Assembly: GCF_021800405.1 (NCBI RefSeq) | Contig: NZ_CP084550.1 | Location: 2,170,001 to 2,234,000, forward strand | DNA: 64,000 nucleotides | Direction of reading: 5' to 3' | From: Arthrobacter sp. FW306-07-I | Lineage (GTDB): Bacteria > Actinomycetota > Actinomycetes > Actinomycetales > Micrococcaceae | Shown here: positions 7,627 to 16,090 of the stretch, one piece after another | How positions within the stretch are numbered: position 1 is the stretch's first letter | How the letters are laid out: each line of letters starts with the position of its first letter | The notes under the pieces: generated by a model | What the model was told of the DNA's origin: nothing | The model's database searches: none | The model's input: only the letters and a program-made list of their open reading frames with translations | Translations under genes and position numbers: made by a program

Positions 7627-7954
7627 TCACTTGGGCGGCGTTGGCAATGCTCTTTGGACGGCCCGGTAAATCGTCGAGCGGGCAACGCCGAATAGCTCGG
7701 CAATCTCAGCGGTTGTGTGCGCCCCGCCTTGGTAGAGACTAACGACGTGTGCTTCCTGGGCTTTTGAAAGCTTCGGAGGTTTCCCTCGCAGCCGGCCCTT
7801 GGCTTTTGCCACTGCCATTCCTTCACGAGTCCTGGCGCGGATCAGGTCGGATTCGAACTCGGCAATCATGCCCAGGATATTGAACATCAGCTTCCCCACC
7901 GGATCATTGGGGTTATAGACGCTCCCACCAAGGTCGAGGGCAACCCCCTTACGG
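7627..7954 (-). pseudogene. Serine recombinase (resolvase/invertase), C-terminal fragment
   Basis: The downstream half of a resolvase gene split by the ISL3-type element. It encodes VALDLGGSVYNPNDPVGKL, the long E-helix region with MFNILGMIAEFESDLIRART, and a C-terminal helix-turn-helix (TTAEIAELFGVARSTIYRAV) that would bind the crossover site. Removing the insertion element and one 8-base duplication joins it in frame to the fragment at 9399-9657, giving an intact 192-residue protein of normal family length. It lacks its own start codon and catalytic domain. Confidence 0.9.
7947..7954. repeat. Target-site duplication, left copy
   Basis: CCTTACGG, repeated exactly at 9399-9406, abuts the left end of the ISL3-type element and marks the insertion point inside the recombinase gene. 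Confidence 0.9.
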
Positions 7955-7977
7955 GGCTCTTCACGGTTGATGGGGAA
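7955..7977 (+). repeat. ISL3 element left terminal inverted repeat
   Basis: GGCTCTTCACGGTTGATGGG and the next three bases; matches the complement of 9376-9398 with three differences. Confidence 0.85.
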
Positions 7978-8066
7978 TTGAGTTCGTGTCGTTGAAGACA
8001 AGAGGGCCCGTGGCCCTGCTGGGATGAGTGTGTCTAAGCATTCAACCTGGAACAGGACCACGAGCC

Positions 8067-9356
8067 GTGAACGAGCCTACCGGGGTCGCAGCCGATGCTG
8101 CCACCATCCTCTTCAACCTGCCCGACTACCGCGTCATTTCCACCACCATCACCGCCGGCCGGCGGCAGGTCATCGTCGAGACTGATGAACTGCCTGGCTG
8201 CCCGAGCTGCGGTGTCATCGCCTCCCGCCGGAAGGAGCGCCGCTTCCAACGGCTGAGGGATATTCCTGTCGCCGGCCCGGTGGAGGTCCTCTGGTCCAAG
8301 TACCGCTGGTACTGCGAGGAACCGGCCTGCGACCGGCTCTCGTTCTTCGAATCCACCCCGCAGGTCCCGCGCCGAGCCCGCTCCACGAGCCGGCTCAGGG
8401 ACCAGCTCGTGGACGCCGTCATCACCTCCGGCAGGGCCGTATCGGAGACAGCCCTCTGCTTCGCCGTGTCCTGGTGGATGGTCCGCGCCGCCGTCACCGA
8501 GGCGTACCTGCTGAAACTGCCCGACGTGGATCAGCTCAGCCCACGGATGCTCGGCATTGATGAGCACCGATTCCGGTCCGTGCGCTACTTCCAGGACCCG
8601 GGAACGAAGACCTGGACACGCCTCGAGCCATGGATGACCACCATCGTGGACCTGGACACCGGGCAGGTCCTGGGCGTGGTCGACGGGCGTGACCACAAGG
8701 GCGTCGGGGACTGGCTCTTCGCCCGACCGTTGGAATGGCGTTTGGCCGTGCAGGTCGTAGCGATCGACCCCTCCGCCGCGTTCCGGAAGGCGTTGCGGAT
8801 GTGGCTGCCCCGCACCGCTGTCGCAGTCGACCACTTCCACCTGATCTCCCTGGCCAACCAGGCAATGACCGAGACCCGACAGAACCTCTCCCAGCAGGTC
8901 AAGGGCCGCCGCGGCAGAGCAATCGACAAGGCCTGGGCCCACCGAATGCTCCTGCTGCGCGGCGGCGACAACCTCAGCTGCAGGGCAGCCCTCCGGCTCG
9001 AGGAAGTCTTCGCCGCCGATGATCCGACCGGCACCCTCCAGGCAGTCTGGAAGGTCAAAGAACAACTCCGACACCTGCTGCGCACCGGCTCCCTGGAAGA
9101 CGCCGCGGGAGCGAAAACAAAGCTTGAAGAGCTCGTGAACGCAGCAGCCAGGCCGGAGACCAACAGGCTCTACCGCACCGTCTGCCGGTGGTGGAAAGAG
9201 ATCGAGGTGCTCATCATTACCGGCGCGACGACCGGCAAGGGCGAGGCCAACAACACAGCCATAAAAAACATCAAGCGCACCGCGCGTGGCTATCGCAATC
9301 CCGCCAACTACAAATCGGTTATTCTCTTGAGAAGTGCCGTCCGGACGGCGGCATGA
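8067..9356 (+). CDS. ISL3-family transposase
   Basis: A 429-residue transposase counted from GTG 8067. The N-terminus carries the family's zinc-binding region (CPSCG, then CEEPACD). The catalytic acidic residues are visible as LGIDEHRF, VVAIDPSAAF and the distal glutamate in TGKGEANNTAIKNIKR, the DDE arrangement of the ISL3 family, followed by TARGYRNPANY. It appears full length and free of frameshifts, so the element may still be active. Starts upstream of 8067 in the same frame exist but have no better support. Confidence 0.92.
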   Translation: MNEPTGVAADAATILFNLPDYRVISTTITAGRRQVIVETDELPGCPSCGVIASRRKERRFQRLRDIPVAGPVEVLWSKYRWYCEEPACDRLSFFESTPQVPRRARSTSRLRDQLVDAVITSGRAVSETALCFAVSWWMVRAAVTEAYLLKLPDVDQLSPRMLGIDEHRFRSVRYFQDPGTKTWTRLEPWMTTIVDLDTGQVLGVVDGRDHKGVGDWLFARPLEWRLAVQVVAIDPSAAFRKALRMWLPRTAVAVDHFHLISLANQAMTETRQNLSQQVKGRRGRAIDKAWAHRMLLLRGGDNLSCRAALRLEEVFAADDPTGTLQAVWKVKEQLRHLLRTGSLEDAAGAKTKLEELVNAAARPETNRLYRTVCRWWKEIEVLIITGATTGKGEANNTAIKNIKRTARGYRNPANYKSVILLRSAVRTAA

Positions 9357-9375
9357 CTCTCATTCCAGGGACCCG

Positions 9376-9398
9376 TTCCCCACGAACCGCGAAGAGCC
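9376..9398 (-). repeat. ISL3 element right terminal inverted repeat
   Basis: Read on the minus strand it begins GGCTCTTCGCGGTTCGTGGG, the partner of 7955-7977. Confidence 0.85.
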
Positions 9399-9406
9399 CC
9401 TTACGG
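9399..9406. repeat. Target-site duplication, right copy
   Basis: CCTTACGG, the second copy of the 8-base duplication made when the ISL3-type element inserted. Confidence 0.9.
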
Positions 9407-9657
9407 GTGAGCTCGTCCGCGATGTCCCGGGCGTCGGACAGCGAGCGGGCGAGGCGATCAAGTTTGGTGACCACAAGGGTATCTCCCCTGCGGCAGGCGG
9501 CCAGGGCCTTGCCGAGGCCGGGCCGGTCGCGTTGGGTTCCGGTGAATCCCTGATCGACATAGATAACTTCAGGATCCACCCCAGCCGCTGCAAGAGCGTC
9601 GCGCTGTGCGGTCAGATCCTGGGCGTTGGTGGAGACTCGGGCGTACCCGATAAGCAT
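9399..9657 (-). pseudogene. Serine recombinase (resolvase/invertase), N-terminal fragment
   Basis: Encodes the catalytic domain start MLIGYARVSTNAQD with the nucleophilic Ser9, then DQGFTGTQRDRPGL and the arginine-rich LDRLARS motif of small serine recombinases. The gene stops being a recombinase at the ISL3-type insertion; beyond 9399 the frame reads into the element and ends at about 9319. The upstream ACGCTACAATTGACGGC is typical for this resolvase type. The enzyme would have carried out site-specific DNA inversion or resolution; split as it is, it should be inactive unless the element excises precisely. Confidence 0.92.
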
Positions 9658-10135
9658 GCCGTCAATTGTAGCGTTTAGGACTCCATTACCGGGCAGTACG
9701 AGGGGCGGGGTTTACGGGAATCCCGGAACCTCGGCGCGCTGCGAATTTTGGACGCCCCTAAAAGAGTCCGGACTGCGGCGCGTGGCGGACCGGCTAACGG
9801 GACGGTTTGTGCGGGCGGGTGTGCGATCAGGCCGTCCTAGTGGTCCTGAATTACGTTGACTTACTCAGTGCAGGCCGTTCGCGAAGCTGCGTTCTTTGCC
9901 GGTGTGCAGGAGCAGGTGAGTTTCGGGCTGACAATCATGAAGCCCGAGTTTTTTCGCAGGATTTGCTCAAGATCGTTGATCGGAGACCGTGGGCGGCTTA
10001 GCGTCATGCCATCACTCGTTGGGGGATCGGGCTTTCGCGATATCGGATCGCCTTAGATCTAAATTCGTAGAAAGTTCGATGGGGAATGACTACTGCACAG
10101 CGCGGGCGCAAGCCTGCCTTTTTTCAACCATTTTC
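9658..10135. other. Gene-free stretch upstream of the split recombinase
   Basis: No convincing gene. It should contain the promoter and any crossover (res-like) site of the recombinase, but no clear pair of subsites was identified. It includes GACCGGCTAACGGG at 9788-9801, one member of a short sequence family that recurs between genes across the accessory region, and a TTTACGGGAATCCCGG partial palindrome near 9710. Confidence 0.5.
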
Positions 10136-10681
10136 ATGAGAACTCAACTACCGAAGTCTCAGGGGATTCTTCCTGGACTCATTGGATATTTGATCCTCGA
10201 GGTCATGGCCATATTGTTTGCAATATGGACCTATAACTCGGTCGGTCTCAGCTTAATGCCCATATTGGGTTCGGTCATTGCCGTGCTGACGTTGATCGGG
10301 CTCATGACGCGGATAAGAACAGTGCTGGAGGTTCGAAAGGCAGATATGGCCATTCAGAAGACACTCACCAGCACCGAGGGCTATATCCCCCTGCATGGAA
10401 TGCTTCCTACCTCAGCACTGATGCAGTGCCTTGAGTACATGAAAGCGTCGCCAAACTACAAGGATGCCCACATGAACGGGCCAGCGATTACCGCAATACG
10501 GAAGGCTGACATGTTCACCAAAAGCGCGCATTGCACTATTACTTCCGATGAAAGCAGGAACGTCATTCACATAATTTTCCAATTGGTCGATGGAGGAGCC
10601 ATATGGGCCGACAGTGGCAAACACGAGCGTGAAATCCTCATGTTCCAGTCGTCGCTAAGGAATGGTGAAACGCGAACGTAA
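10136..10681 (+). CDS. Hypothetical protein with two N-terminal membrane segments
   Basis: A 181-residue protein of unknown function counted from ATG 10136 (MRTQLPKSQG); ATG 10079 is an in-frame alternative. Two adjacent hydrophobic segments (IGYLILEVMAILFAIWTY and SLMPILGSVIAVLTLIGL) are followed by a soluble domain ending GGAIWADSGKHEREILMFQ. Codon use is clearly lower in GC than the flanking chromosome, a sign of acquired DNA. No family was recognised. Confidence 0.6.
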   Translation: MRTQLPKSQGILPGLIGYLILEVMAILFAIWTYNSVGLSLMPILGSVIAVLTLIGLMTRIRTVLEVRKADMAIQKTLTSTEGYIPLHGMLPTSALMQCLEYMKASPNYKDAHMNGPAITAIRKADMFTKSAHCTITSDESRNVIHIIFQLVDGGAIWADSGKHEREILMFQSSLRNGETRT

Positions 10682-11055
10682 GCGGAGGGGGACCGCCCGA
10701 CGATCCGCAGTTCGCCGTCCAGGACAAGGCCCGGCGTTGCTGACAAGACGCCTGATGAGGCGTCGGTGGTCGTCTGCTTTCACGTGCATTTCAGCGTAGC
10801 CAGCCGAGCCCCAAAAGGATGCTTACCGCGAAGGCAGGGTTGACGAAGTCCAGTGAAGCGGAATTGACAATTTCATGGCGGGGTCCAACGACCGGTGGGC
10901 CACGGCACCATGAACGCATGGATGCAAGTCCAGAGCCCACCCATGAAGCCGCTAGCCTTCTAACAGCGGCCGTTCGGATCGCTTCACTGAACGATTTCGA
11001 TGAGTGTGTAGTACGGACGACACCGGGAATGAGCATCGAGACACCTCAGATCAGG
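10682..11055. other. Gene-free stretch
   Basis: Short open frames here have no ribosome site or recognisable protein features. Nothing else was identified beyond a CGTAAGCGGAGG sequence spanning the stop codon of the preceding gene. Confidence 0.4.
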
Positions 11056-11250
11056 TCACCCGTCCGTGCGAGTCCGTCGCCGCTTCCTGATCCTCGCATT
11101 GTTGACGATTGACAGAAGTAAAACGACAGCGAGGAAATATGGCAGGAGCATCTGGGGAAATCGATCAAAGGTGGCAAAAAAACTTGCAATCATCACCCCT
11201 GTGACGAGAACGAGGGTGAATGTGGGCGTTTCCGTGTTCCAGATTTTCAC
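11056..11250 (-). CDS. Small membrane protein, unknown
   Basis: A 64-residue protein with two hydrophobic segments (TFTLVLVTGVMIASFFATF and LLPYFLAVVLLLSIV) and a strongly basic tail (RIRKRRRTRT), consistent with a two-span inner-membrane protein with a cytosolic C-terminus. The GTG at 11250 is supported by a perfect AGGAGG eight bases upstream. No family recognised. Confidence 0.7.
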   Translation of the reverse strand: MKIWNTETPTFTLVLVTGVMIASFFATFDRFPQMLLPYFLAVVLLLSIVNNARIRKRRRTRTDG

Positions 11251-11384
11251 TGATTCAGCCTCCTAAGATTTGAACGCCCAATCCCTATTTGCCACCACGG
11301 CGGATCTTGATACCGCATCCCAACTCCTGACGTGAAGAAAGTCATCTGAGTGTAAGTTCCCAAACGCAAGATACTGCCCGGTTA

Positions 11385-11400
11385 GACCGGCTTACGGGGA
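11385..11400. repeat. Recurrent intergenic motif, copy
   Basis: GACCGGCTTACGGGGA. Near-identical sequences occur at 9788, 16932 and, inverted, at 20088; see the finding on cassette-like ends. Function unknown. Confidence 0.45.
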
Positions 11401-11465
11401 CACAATGAGCGGGGCGAGGGAAGAGAAATTTTCCGATGTGTTTAGTCAGGTGGCAGGGACGGGGG

Positions 11466-12011
11466 CTAGCCATCATTCAGGCTGCTCTGGAAGAGCAGGT
11501 TCAGACTTGATGGAGAGGCAGCCAGCTCTATGTTCCCCTTATCGGTGCTCAGCTCGATGAGCCTTCCTCTTGGAAATACGGTCCATGGTGCTTTCAACGG
11601 CTCGCTTACGGCTCGGGGTTCTGAGTAGATCTCTACTGGACCAAACACAGGACCGGTCATCCCTGTGCGTGCTTGGAATAGGATTCGGCCTGGTTCTGCT
11701 TTGGCATATCCCATGGCCCATCTCCGTTTAAGGGAGGAGGCCCTCTCTCGGTGGGCACATTCGAATATCCCTTGTTCCGCATCTAGCGCTACGCGCTTCC
11801 TGGTTGCTGGGGCTATGAGCAGCGCGAGTACTGTCTGCAGGGCAAGACTGGCCAGGACGGCGATAGCAGCTGCCGCCCAGTCTCCAATCGCATCCTTCAA
11901 AGAAAAAAACACGCCCAAAAAGAGTGGGATGAAGAGAAACATCCCAATACTGGAATCGTTGGCTTTTTCAAGCCACCCTCGAGGTGCAGGATTCAGGTCT
12001 TGTTGTTGCAT
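11466..12011 (-). CDS. Membrane-anchored hypothetical protein
   Basis: A 181-residue protein with two membrane segments (GMFLFIPLFLGVFFSL and AAIAVLASLALQTVLALLIA) and then a soluble beta-rich domain with basic RKRVALDAEQG and FPRGRLIELST. The pattern of two spans followed by a compact domain resembles bacterial PH-like or DUF proteins, but no family can be named. A strong GGAGGAGG lies ahead of the ATG at 12011. Confidence 0.7.
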   Translation of the reverse strand: MQQQDLNPAPRGWLEKANDSSIGMFLFIPLFLGVFFSLKDAIGDWAAAAIAVLASLALQTVLALLIAPATRKRVALDAEQGIFECAHRERASSLKRRWAMGYAKAEPGRILFQARTGMTGPVFGPVEIYSEPRAVSEPLKAPWTVFPRGRLIELSTDKGNIELAASPSSLNLLFQSSLNDG

Positions 12012-12412
12012 TGAGTCCCAAGCCTCCTCCAGAACGCGGTGCTAGAGGCAATTCCCTTAGTCATGGCTCAATCTCGCAGAGCTATTCATTCCTGACAAGT
12101 GGGTTCACCGCTGCTTCACTTACAAAGCCCCCTCCCACGGTTGCGGCCAACGCGGAATGAACCATTGAAGTTATCGGTAGATTGACGGGTGATGTGGCGC
12201 TTGAGACTTGGGATGATTACTGGTTTTGTACGTCCCTGGCCTGATCGTTTGGCAGCAGGGTTGGGCTCACGAGCCTTTCTTCGCCCATGGAAAGGCCCTC
12301 TGAATGTTCGGGTTGCGGTCCAGAGAATGTCCCTTGACAGCGATCCAGTAGGAGCGTCCCATGTGAGTACGGGAAGCACCGATCTCCTTACCGGTTCAAG
12401 GAGCTAGAGCGA
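12012..12412. other. Gene-free stretch
   Basis: Contains the promoter regions of two divergent small genes. Open frames in both directions have odd composition and no ribosome site, so none is called. Confidence 0.4.
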
Positions 12413-12667
12413 ATGTCACGCGAACTGGCTATATGGTTCCTCAGAGTTATTCCGATACTCGGCGTCGTTGCGGCGGGAGTTGTCTACTATTTATTGGCCA
12501 AGCGCCGCGGACCAGTGTCTTATCCGCCTGGTAGAGGACTGCGGTTATTCGACAAGGACGGCAATGAGATCAAGAGCCTCCCGCTCAGGATCGTCACCGC
12601 CGTCATGCTTGCTGGTGGGGTGATAGCCGTCCTGGCTATGGTCATCCTTCCTTTCACAATCCCGTAA
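12413..12667 (+). CDS. Small two-span membrane protein, unknown
   Basis: An 84-residue protein with hydrophobic segments at each end (AIWFLRVIPILGVVAAGVVYYLL and VTAVMLAGGVIAVLAMVILP) flanking a soluble loop with GRGLRLFDKDGNEI. AAGGAG lies nine bases before the ATG, supporting real translation. No family recognised. The stop codon is embedded in TAAGCGCACGGCGGCACGG, related to sequences at the ends of other genes in this region. Confidence 0.7.
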   Translation: MSRELAIWFLRVIPILGVVAAGVVYYLLAKRRGPVSYPPGRGLRLFDKDGNEIKSLPLRIVTAVMLAGGVIAVLAMVILPFTIP

Positions 12668-12750
12668 GCGCACGGCGGCACGGGGTCAACTGAGACTCAG
12701 CCTCACGGCTCCTGAGCTCCGACGCGCAATATGCCCGCAAGCGGTTCCTT

Positions 12751-13963
12751 GGGTTCTTGCGGTGATTGCAACACTTAGCGGATGGGTGTTGTCATGGCGA
12801 GGTATTCAATTTACGTAAGACCGGATCTTCTGCAGCTGTTTTGGGCCGGGATGCAGGCCGGTGATTTCATCACTGACGCCGTTGTGCCGATCAATTCGAG
12901 CAGGCGGACCGGGCGCCGGGTCCTGGCCGAGGCCGGGGGTGTCAGGCCTCGCCGCGGCCGGGATCTGAAGGGCAGGTGCCTGACCTTCGCCCAGCGTGAA
13001 GAGATTGCAGTGCTGCGCGCCCAGGGACACTCGCTGCGCCGGATCGGGGTCCTGATCGACCGGTCTGCCTCGACGGTGTCCAGGGAGCTTCGGCGCAATT
13101 CGGTGGCCGGGTTGCCCTACCGGGCGACGTCGGCGCACGCTCTGGCGTATGAGCGGGCTTCGCGGCCGAAACCGGCGAAACTGCACACGAACACGGTGCT
13201 GCGTGCGAAGGTGGGAGAGGACCTGGAAAAGAAGTACTCGCCGGAGCAGATCGCAGGACGCCTGCAGGTTGAGTTTCCCGATGAGCCGGAGATGCGGGTG
13301 TCACCTGAGACCATTTACCAGTCACTCTATGTTCAGTCCCGCGGAGCACTGAAACGTGATCTGGCCGCGTGTTTGCGCACCGGACGTGCACTTAGGCAAC
13401 CCTGCAGGAAGGCCGGCCAGCGGAAGAACCGGATCCCCGGGATGATCAATATCTCCGAACGTCCCCCCGAGGTTCAGGACCGTGCGGTGCCAGGGCATTG
13501 GGAGGGCGACCTCATCATCGGTAAAGGCAACCAGTCCGCGATCGGGACTCTCGTGGAGAGAACCACTAACTACACGATGCTCGTTCATCTGCCGGATGGA
13601 TACAAAGCAGAACAAATGCGTGAGGCCCTGGCAGCCAAGATCAAGACGCTCCCTGAGGCGCTGAGGCATTCCCTCACCTGGGACCAGGGCATCGAAATGC
13701 AGGACTGGAAGAGCGTGAAAATAGACGCCGGCATCGACATCTACTTCTGCGACCCGCACTCACCTTGGCAGCGCGGCATCAACGAAAACACGAATGGCCT
13801 GCTGCGCCAGTACTTCCCCAAAGGCACCGACCTGAGCATCCACAGCGCCGAAGACCTCGACTGGGTCGCGCAGGAACTCAACGACCGGCCACGCAAAAGA
13901 CTAGAGTTCAGAAAACCGATCGAACTGATCGAAGGACTCCTGTTGCAATGACCGCCTGAATCC
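12751..13963 (+). mobile_element. Complete IS30-family insertion sequence
   Basis: A 1,213-base element whose ends are imperfect inverted repeats: 12751-12773 reads GG-GTTC-TTGCGGTGATTGCAACA and the complement of 13941-13963 reads GGATTCAGGCGGTCATTGCAACA, 19 of 23 matching. The transposase stop codon lies inside the right repeat. No clear short target duplication is visible. Confidence 0.8.
12782..13951 (+). CDS. IS30-family transposase
   Basis: A 389-residue transposase. The N-terminal part holds the IS30 helix-turn-helix (LTFAQREEIAVLRAQGHSLR then STVSRELRRN), the middle CSPEQI-like region KKYSPEQIAGRL, and the catalytic core shows GHWEGDLIIG, TWDQGIEM and the distal glutamate in PWQRGINENTNGLLRQYFPK, the complete DDE set. 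It ends in LIEGLLLQ. No frameshift is seen, so the enzyme is probably functional. ATG 12794 is an alternative start. Confidence 0.93.
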   Translation: MGVVMARYSIYVRPDLLQLFWAGMQAGDFITDAVVPINSSRRTGRRVLAEAGGVRPRRGRDLKGRCLTFAQREEIAVLRAQGHSLRRIGVLIDRSASTVSRELRRNSVAGLPYRATSAHALAYERASRPKPAKLHTNTVLRAKVGEDLEKKYSPEQIAGRLQVEFPDEPEMRVSPETIYQSLYVQSRGALKRDLAACLRTGRALRQPCRKAGQRKNRIPGMINISERPPEVQDRAVPGHWEGDLIIGKGNQSAIGTLVERTTNYTMLVHLPDGYKAEQMREALAAKIKTLPEALRHSLTWDQGIEMQDWKSVKIDAGIDIYFCDPHSPWQRGINENTNGLLRQYFPKGTDLSIHSAEDLDWVAQELNDRPRKRLEFRKPIELIEGLLLQ

Positions 13964-14104
13964 GCCGTTCCCCAAACGGACACCCGGCATCTACCGGTGA
14001 TAGAACAACGCCAATACCGCTGCCATCCACAAGATAGCGGAAGCCTTCGGGTTGGGACCTCGGGAATCATTGACAGTTCGAGTGGTTCGAGGTCACCATG
14101 TCGC

Positions 14105-14722
14105 ATGAAGAGAGAAGGCTGGGAGACGCGCTTCCGATCCATGTGCGCAGTCGTAATGGGGCTCATGGCACTCTTCAGTGTGGTCAGGCTAATGGCTTTG
14201 CCGAAGTCCGGCGGTGATGCAGCTACTTGGACCGTCATCGGATTGGTGATGGCGTCGTCAGTTTTTGCGATGGCAGCGGTGCTGCTTAGGGGACAAGACT
14301 TCGGCGTGAAGTGGGTGCGACACACTGCACGCTGGCGGTACTTCTTTGTTGGTATCTGTGCCCTCTTTGGGATTGCGGCCGCAATCTTTGAGCCGCAACT
14401 ATCGTTCGCGTATTACCCGGCATTCGCTGCCATGTTCGTCATGCAGATCTTCAGGGAAGAACGGCCGGACTCGGACCGGAAGGGAATTGAGAGTAGTCAT
14501 CGGCAGCGTCTGGCTTTTTGGTCCGGGGTGCTGTTCGCAGGGTCCGTCGGCGGAATGGTTTGGACGGTGCTAGCTATTTTGGCGGACGAGGGCGCACCCA
14601 TTCTCATGGCGATGCTCGTATCGGTCCTCTTGTGGTCCGGCGGTATTCTTACTGCAGCGAGATTCTATGGGTTCCGCAGCGGGAAGCGTGATATGGAACA
14701 GGGTGATGTGCTCAACCTCTAG
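14105..14722 (+). CDS. Polytopic membrane protein, unknown
   Basis: A 205-residue protein with about six hydrophobic segments in three pairs (MCAVVMGLMALFSVVRLMAL, WTVIGLVMASSVFAMAAVLL; YFFVGICALFGIAAAIF, SFAYYPAFAAMFVMQIF; FWSGVLFAGSVGGMVWTVLAIL, ILMAMLVSVLLWSGGILTAA). The ATG at 14105 (MKREGWETRF) is preferred over 13997 because the upstream extension is not protein-like. It lies just downstream of the IS30 element. No family recognised. Confidence 0.65.
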   Translation: MKREGWETRFRSMCAVVMGLMALFSVVRLMALPKSGGDAATWTVIGLVMASSVFAMAAVLLRGQDFGVKWVRHTARWRYFFVGICALFGIAAAIFEPQLSFAYYPAFAAMFVMQIFREERPDSDRKGIESSHRQRLAFWSGVLFAGSVGGMVWTVLAILADEGAPILMAMLVSVLLWSGGILTAARFYGFRSGKRDMEQGDVLNL

Positions 14723-15152
14723 CTGCTGCCCATACATCGCACGTGTGTATTGAACTCCGCATAATTGGGCCGGGCTCCCCGTCGAGTGACTGTCGTGAGC
14801 CCAGGATCATCGATTTGTAGGTTCCAAGCCAGCGAAAGCGAAAGAATCTCCCATTCCGGGTTGCCTTCCCTAGGAGCTGCCCATTCTTCGCCGCTTTGGG
14901 TCCGAAGTCTAGGGGAGCCAGTTTTCGGCCCGGTAGGGGTTCCTCAAACGGGGCCGACGACTGCCATTTCAAGCTGCGATTTAACCGCCAAACGAGGTTA
15001 ACAATCACAGCCATGGCCGAACTGTTGTCTTCTTGAAGACTTACAGAGGTGTCATTGAAGTAAGTGGCCCGGTCATTGGCTTGAAGGCCGCGGGCGCCTA
15101 CCCTACGGAGGCTGTGTATGACGTACGCCGAGAAACAGCATTGAGGCGTCCG
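14723..15152. other. Gene-free stretch
   Basis: No convincing coding region or RNA on either strand; open frames here lack ribosome sites and normal protein composition. Confidence 0.4.
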
Positions 15153-15443
15153 CTATAGTTGCCGTCCACGGCGGTCCCACTCGGCCCTGCGAGCTTCCTC
15201 CTCATCCCAGAAGTGCTTGTCGTGGCGGCGAACGTAGAGCAGATAGGCAAGACCCGCCACGGCTGCGAGCATAGTGGCGAGCGACAGATAGTTGCCCGCG
15301 TCCCAGCCTCTCCCCTCAGTACCTCTGAGAACCAGAAAGATCACCTGTGTCATGGCCAGGAAAGCCCAGCAGACAAACAGGCCGCGGAAGCCTCCACGCG
15401 TCATCCTTGGCGCCAAGCGCTTTGGTCTTTCCGGGCCATCCAT
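15153..15443 (-). CDS. Small two-span membrane protein, unknown
   Basis: Up to 96 residues from ATG 15443 (MDGPERPKRL); the start is uncertain because no clear ribosome site is present. Two membrane segments (LFVCWAFLAMTQVIFLVL and YLSLATMLAAVAGLAYLLYV) are followed by a charged tail DKHFWDEEEARRAEWDRRG. Topology suggests both ends in the cytosol. Confidence 0.5.
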   Translation of the reverse strand: MDGPERPKRLAPRMTRGGFRGLFVCWAFLAMTQVIFLVLRGTEGRGWDAGNYLSLATMLAAVAGLAYLLYVRRHDKHFWDEEEARRAEWDRRGRQL

Positions 15444-15634
15444 GAACTGACCGTACAAGCCCCAGCTCGTTTTCGTAACAGGTACATCGGCGATGGCCTG
15501 GGAATTTCGTCCAAACCCGTTTGAGGGACGGCCAATAGTGAGCATGTCCCAGGTAGCCTCGACGCTCAACGCCGCAGGCGCCCGGTGAGGGATCCCGTAG
15601 CGGCCCTGGCAAACCCTCTCACTAAGCTCGATAC

Positions 15635-16090
15635 ATGCAGATTCGAGAGGCGACCTTGGGTGACCTGGGAAATGTGGGCGCGATCTGCGATGCCAGCGAC
15701 CGTGCACGCTGGACTTCGGAAATGATTACCCCGCTAACCGAGCGGATCGTGCTGGTCGCGACAATCCAAGATGAAGTTGTCGGCGTCGCCAAGACTCACT
15801 TCCATGGCGAACCGGATGGCAAAGCCCCTGCCGGCCATTACTTAGGGGGTGTCGTCGTCCCTCCGAATTCCCGCCGGCGAGGGATCGGGTCTGCACTCAC
15901 CCGCGCACGCATGGAGTGGACATGGACCCGGTCCTCGACCGTTTACTACTTCGCGAACGAACACAACGTGGCGTCCATTCGAATGCACCAGGCACTGGGT
16001 TTCCAGTCCGTTGGTCAGTTCACAGCGATTCGCGGTGTGAGAGCCGATGATGGGCGATCGGAATTAGTGCTCTTTCAAGCATGCCGATAG
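15635..16090 (+). CDS. GNAT-family N-acetyltransferase
   Basis: A 151-residue GCN5-type acetyltransferase. The acetyl-CoA loop is in VVPPNSRRRGIGSALTRARME (R-x-x-G-I-G), preceded by the beta-strand GHYLGGVVV and followed by YYFANEHNVASIRMHQALGFQ, the motif B/A ending of the fold. Substrate unknown. The last 27 bases overlap the convergent HAD gene. Weak ribosome site; transcription may begin near the start codon. Confidence 0.85.
   Translation: MQIREATLGDLGNVGAICDASDRARWTSEMITPLTERIVLVATIQDEVVGVAKTHFHGEPDGKAPAGHYLGGVVVPPNSRRRGIGSALTRARMEWTWTRSSTVYYFANEHNVASIRMHQALGFQSVGQFTAIRGVRADDGRSELVLFQACR

Larger units (their letters stand above)
7955..9398 (+). mobile_element. Complete ISL3-family insertion sequence
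   Basis: A 1,444-base element with a single transposase gene. Its terminal inverted repeats start GGCTCTTC and match at 20 of the outer 23 positions (7955-7977 against 9376-9398). It is flanked by an 8-base direct repeat CCTTACGG at 7947-7954 and 9399-9406; 8-base duplications are characteristic of ISL3 family insertions. The host gene is otherwise undamaged, so the insertion looks recent. Confidence 0.93.

Noticed and set aside
6009..7742. 577-residue open frame on the plus strand
   Set aside because: Opposite to bioM and bioY, with a Gly/Asp/His-rich nonsense composition.
7511..9860. Tn3-type transposon around the resolvase
   Set aside because: No large Tn3 transposase and no recognisable 38-base terminal repeats near the recombinase fragments.
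10819..11112. 97-residue open frame on the plus strand
   Set aside because: It overlaps a better supported minus-strand gene with a perfect AGGAGG and has no ribosome site.
12116..12407. Small open frames on both strands before the gene at 12413
   Set aside because: No ribosome site, overlapping each other, and unlike real proteins in composition.
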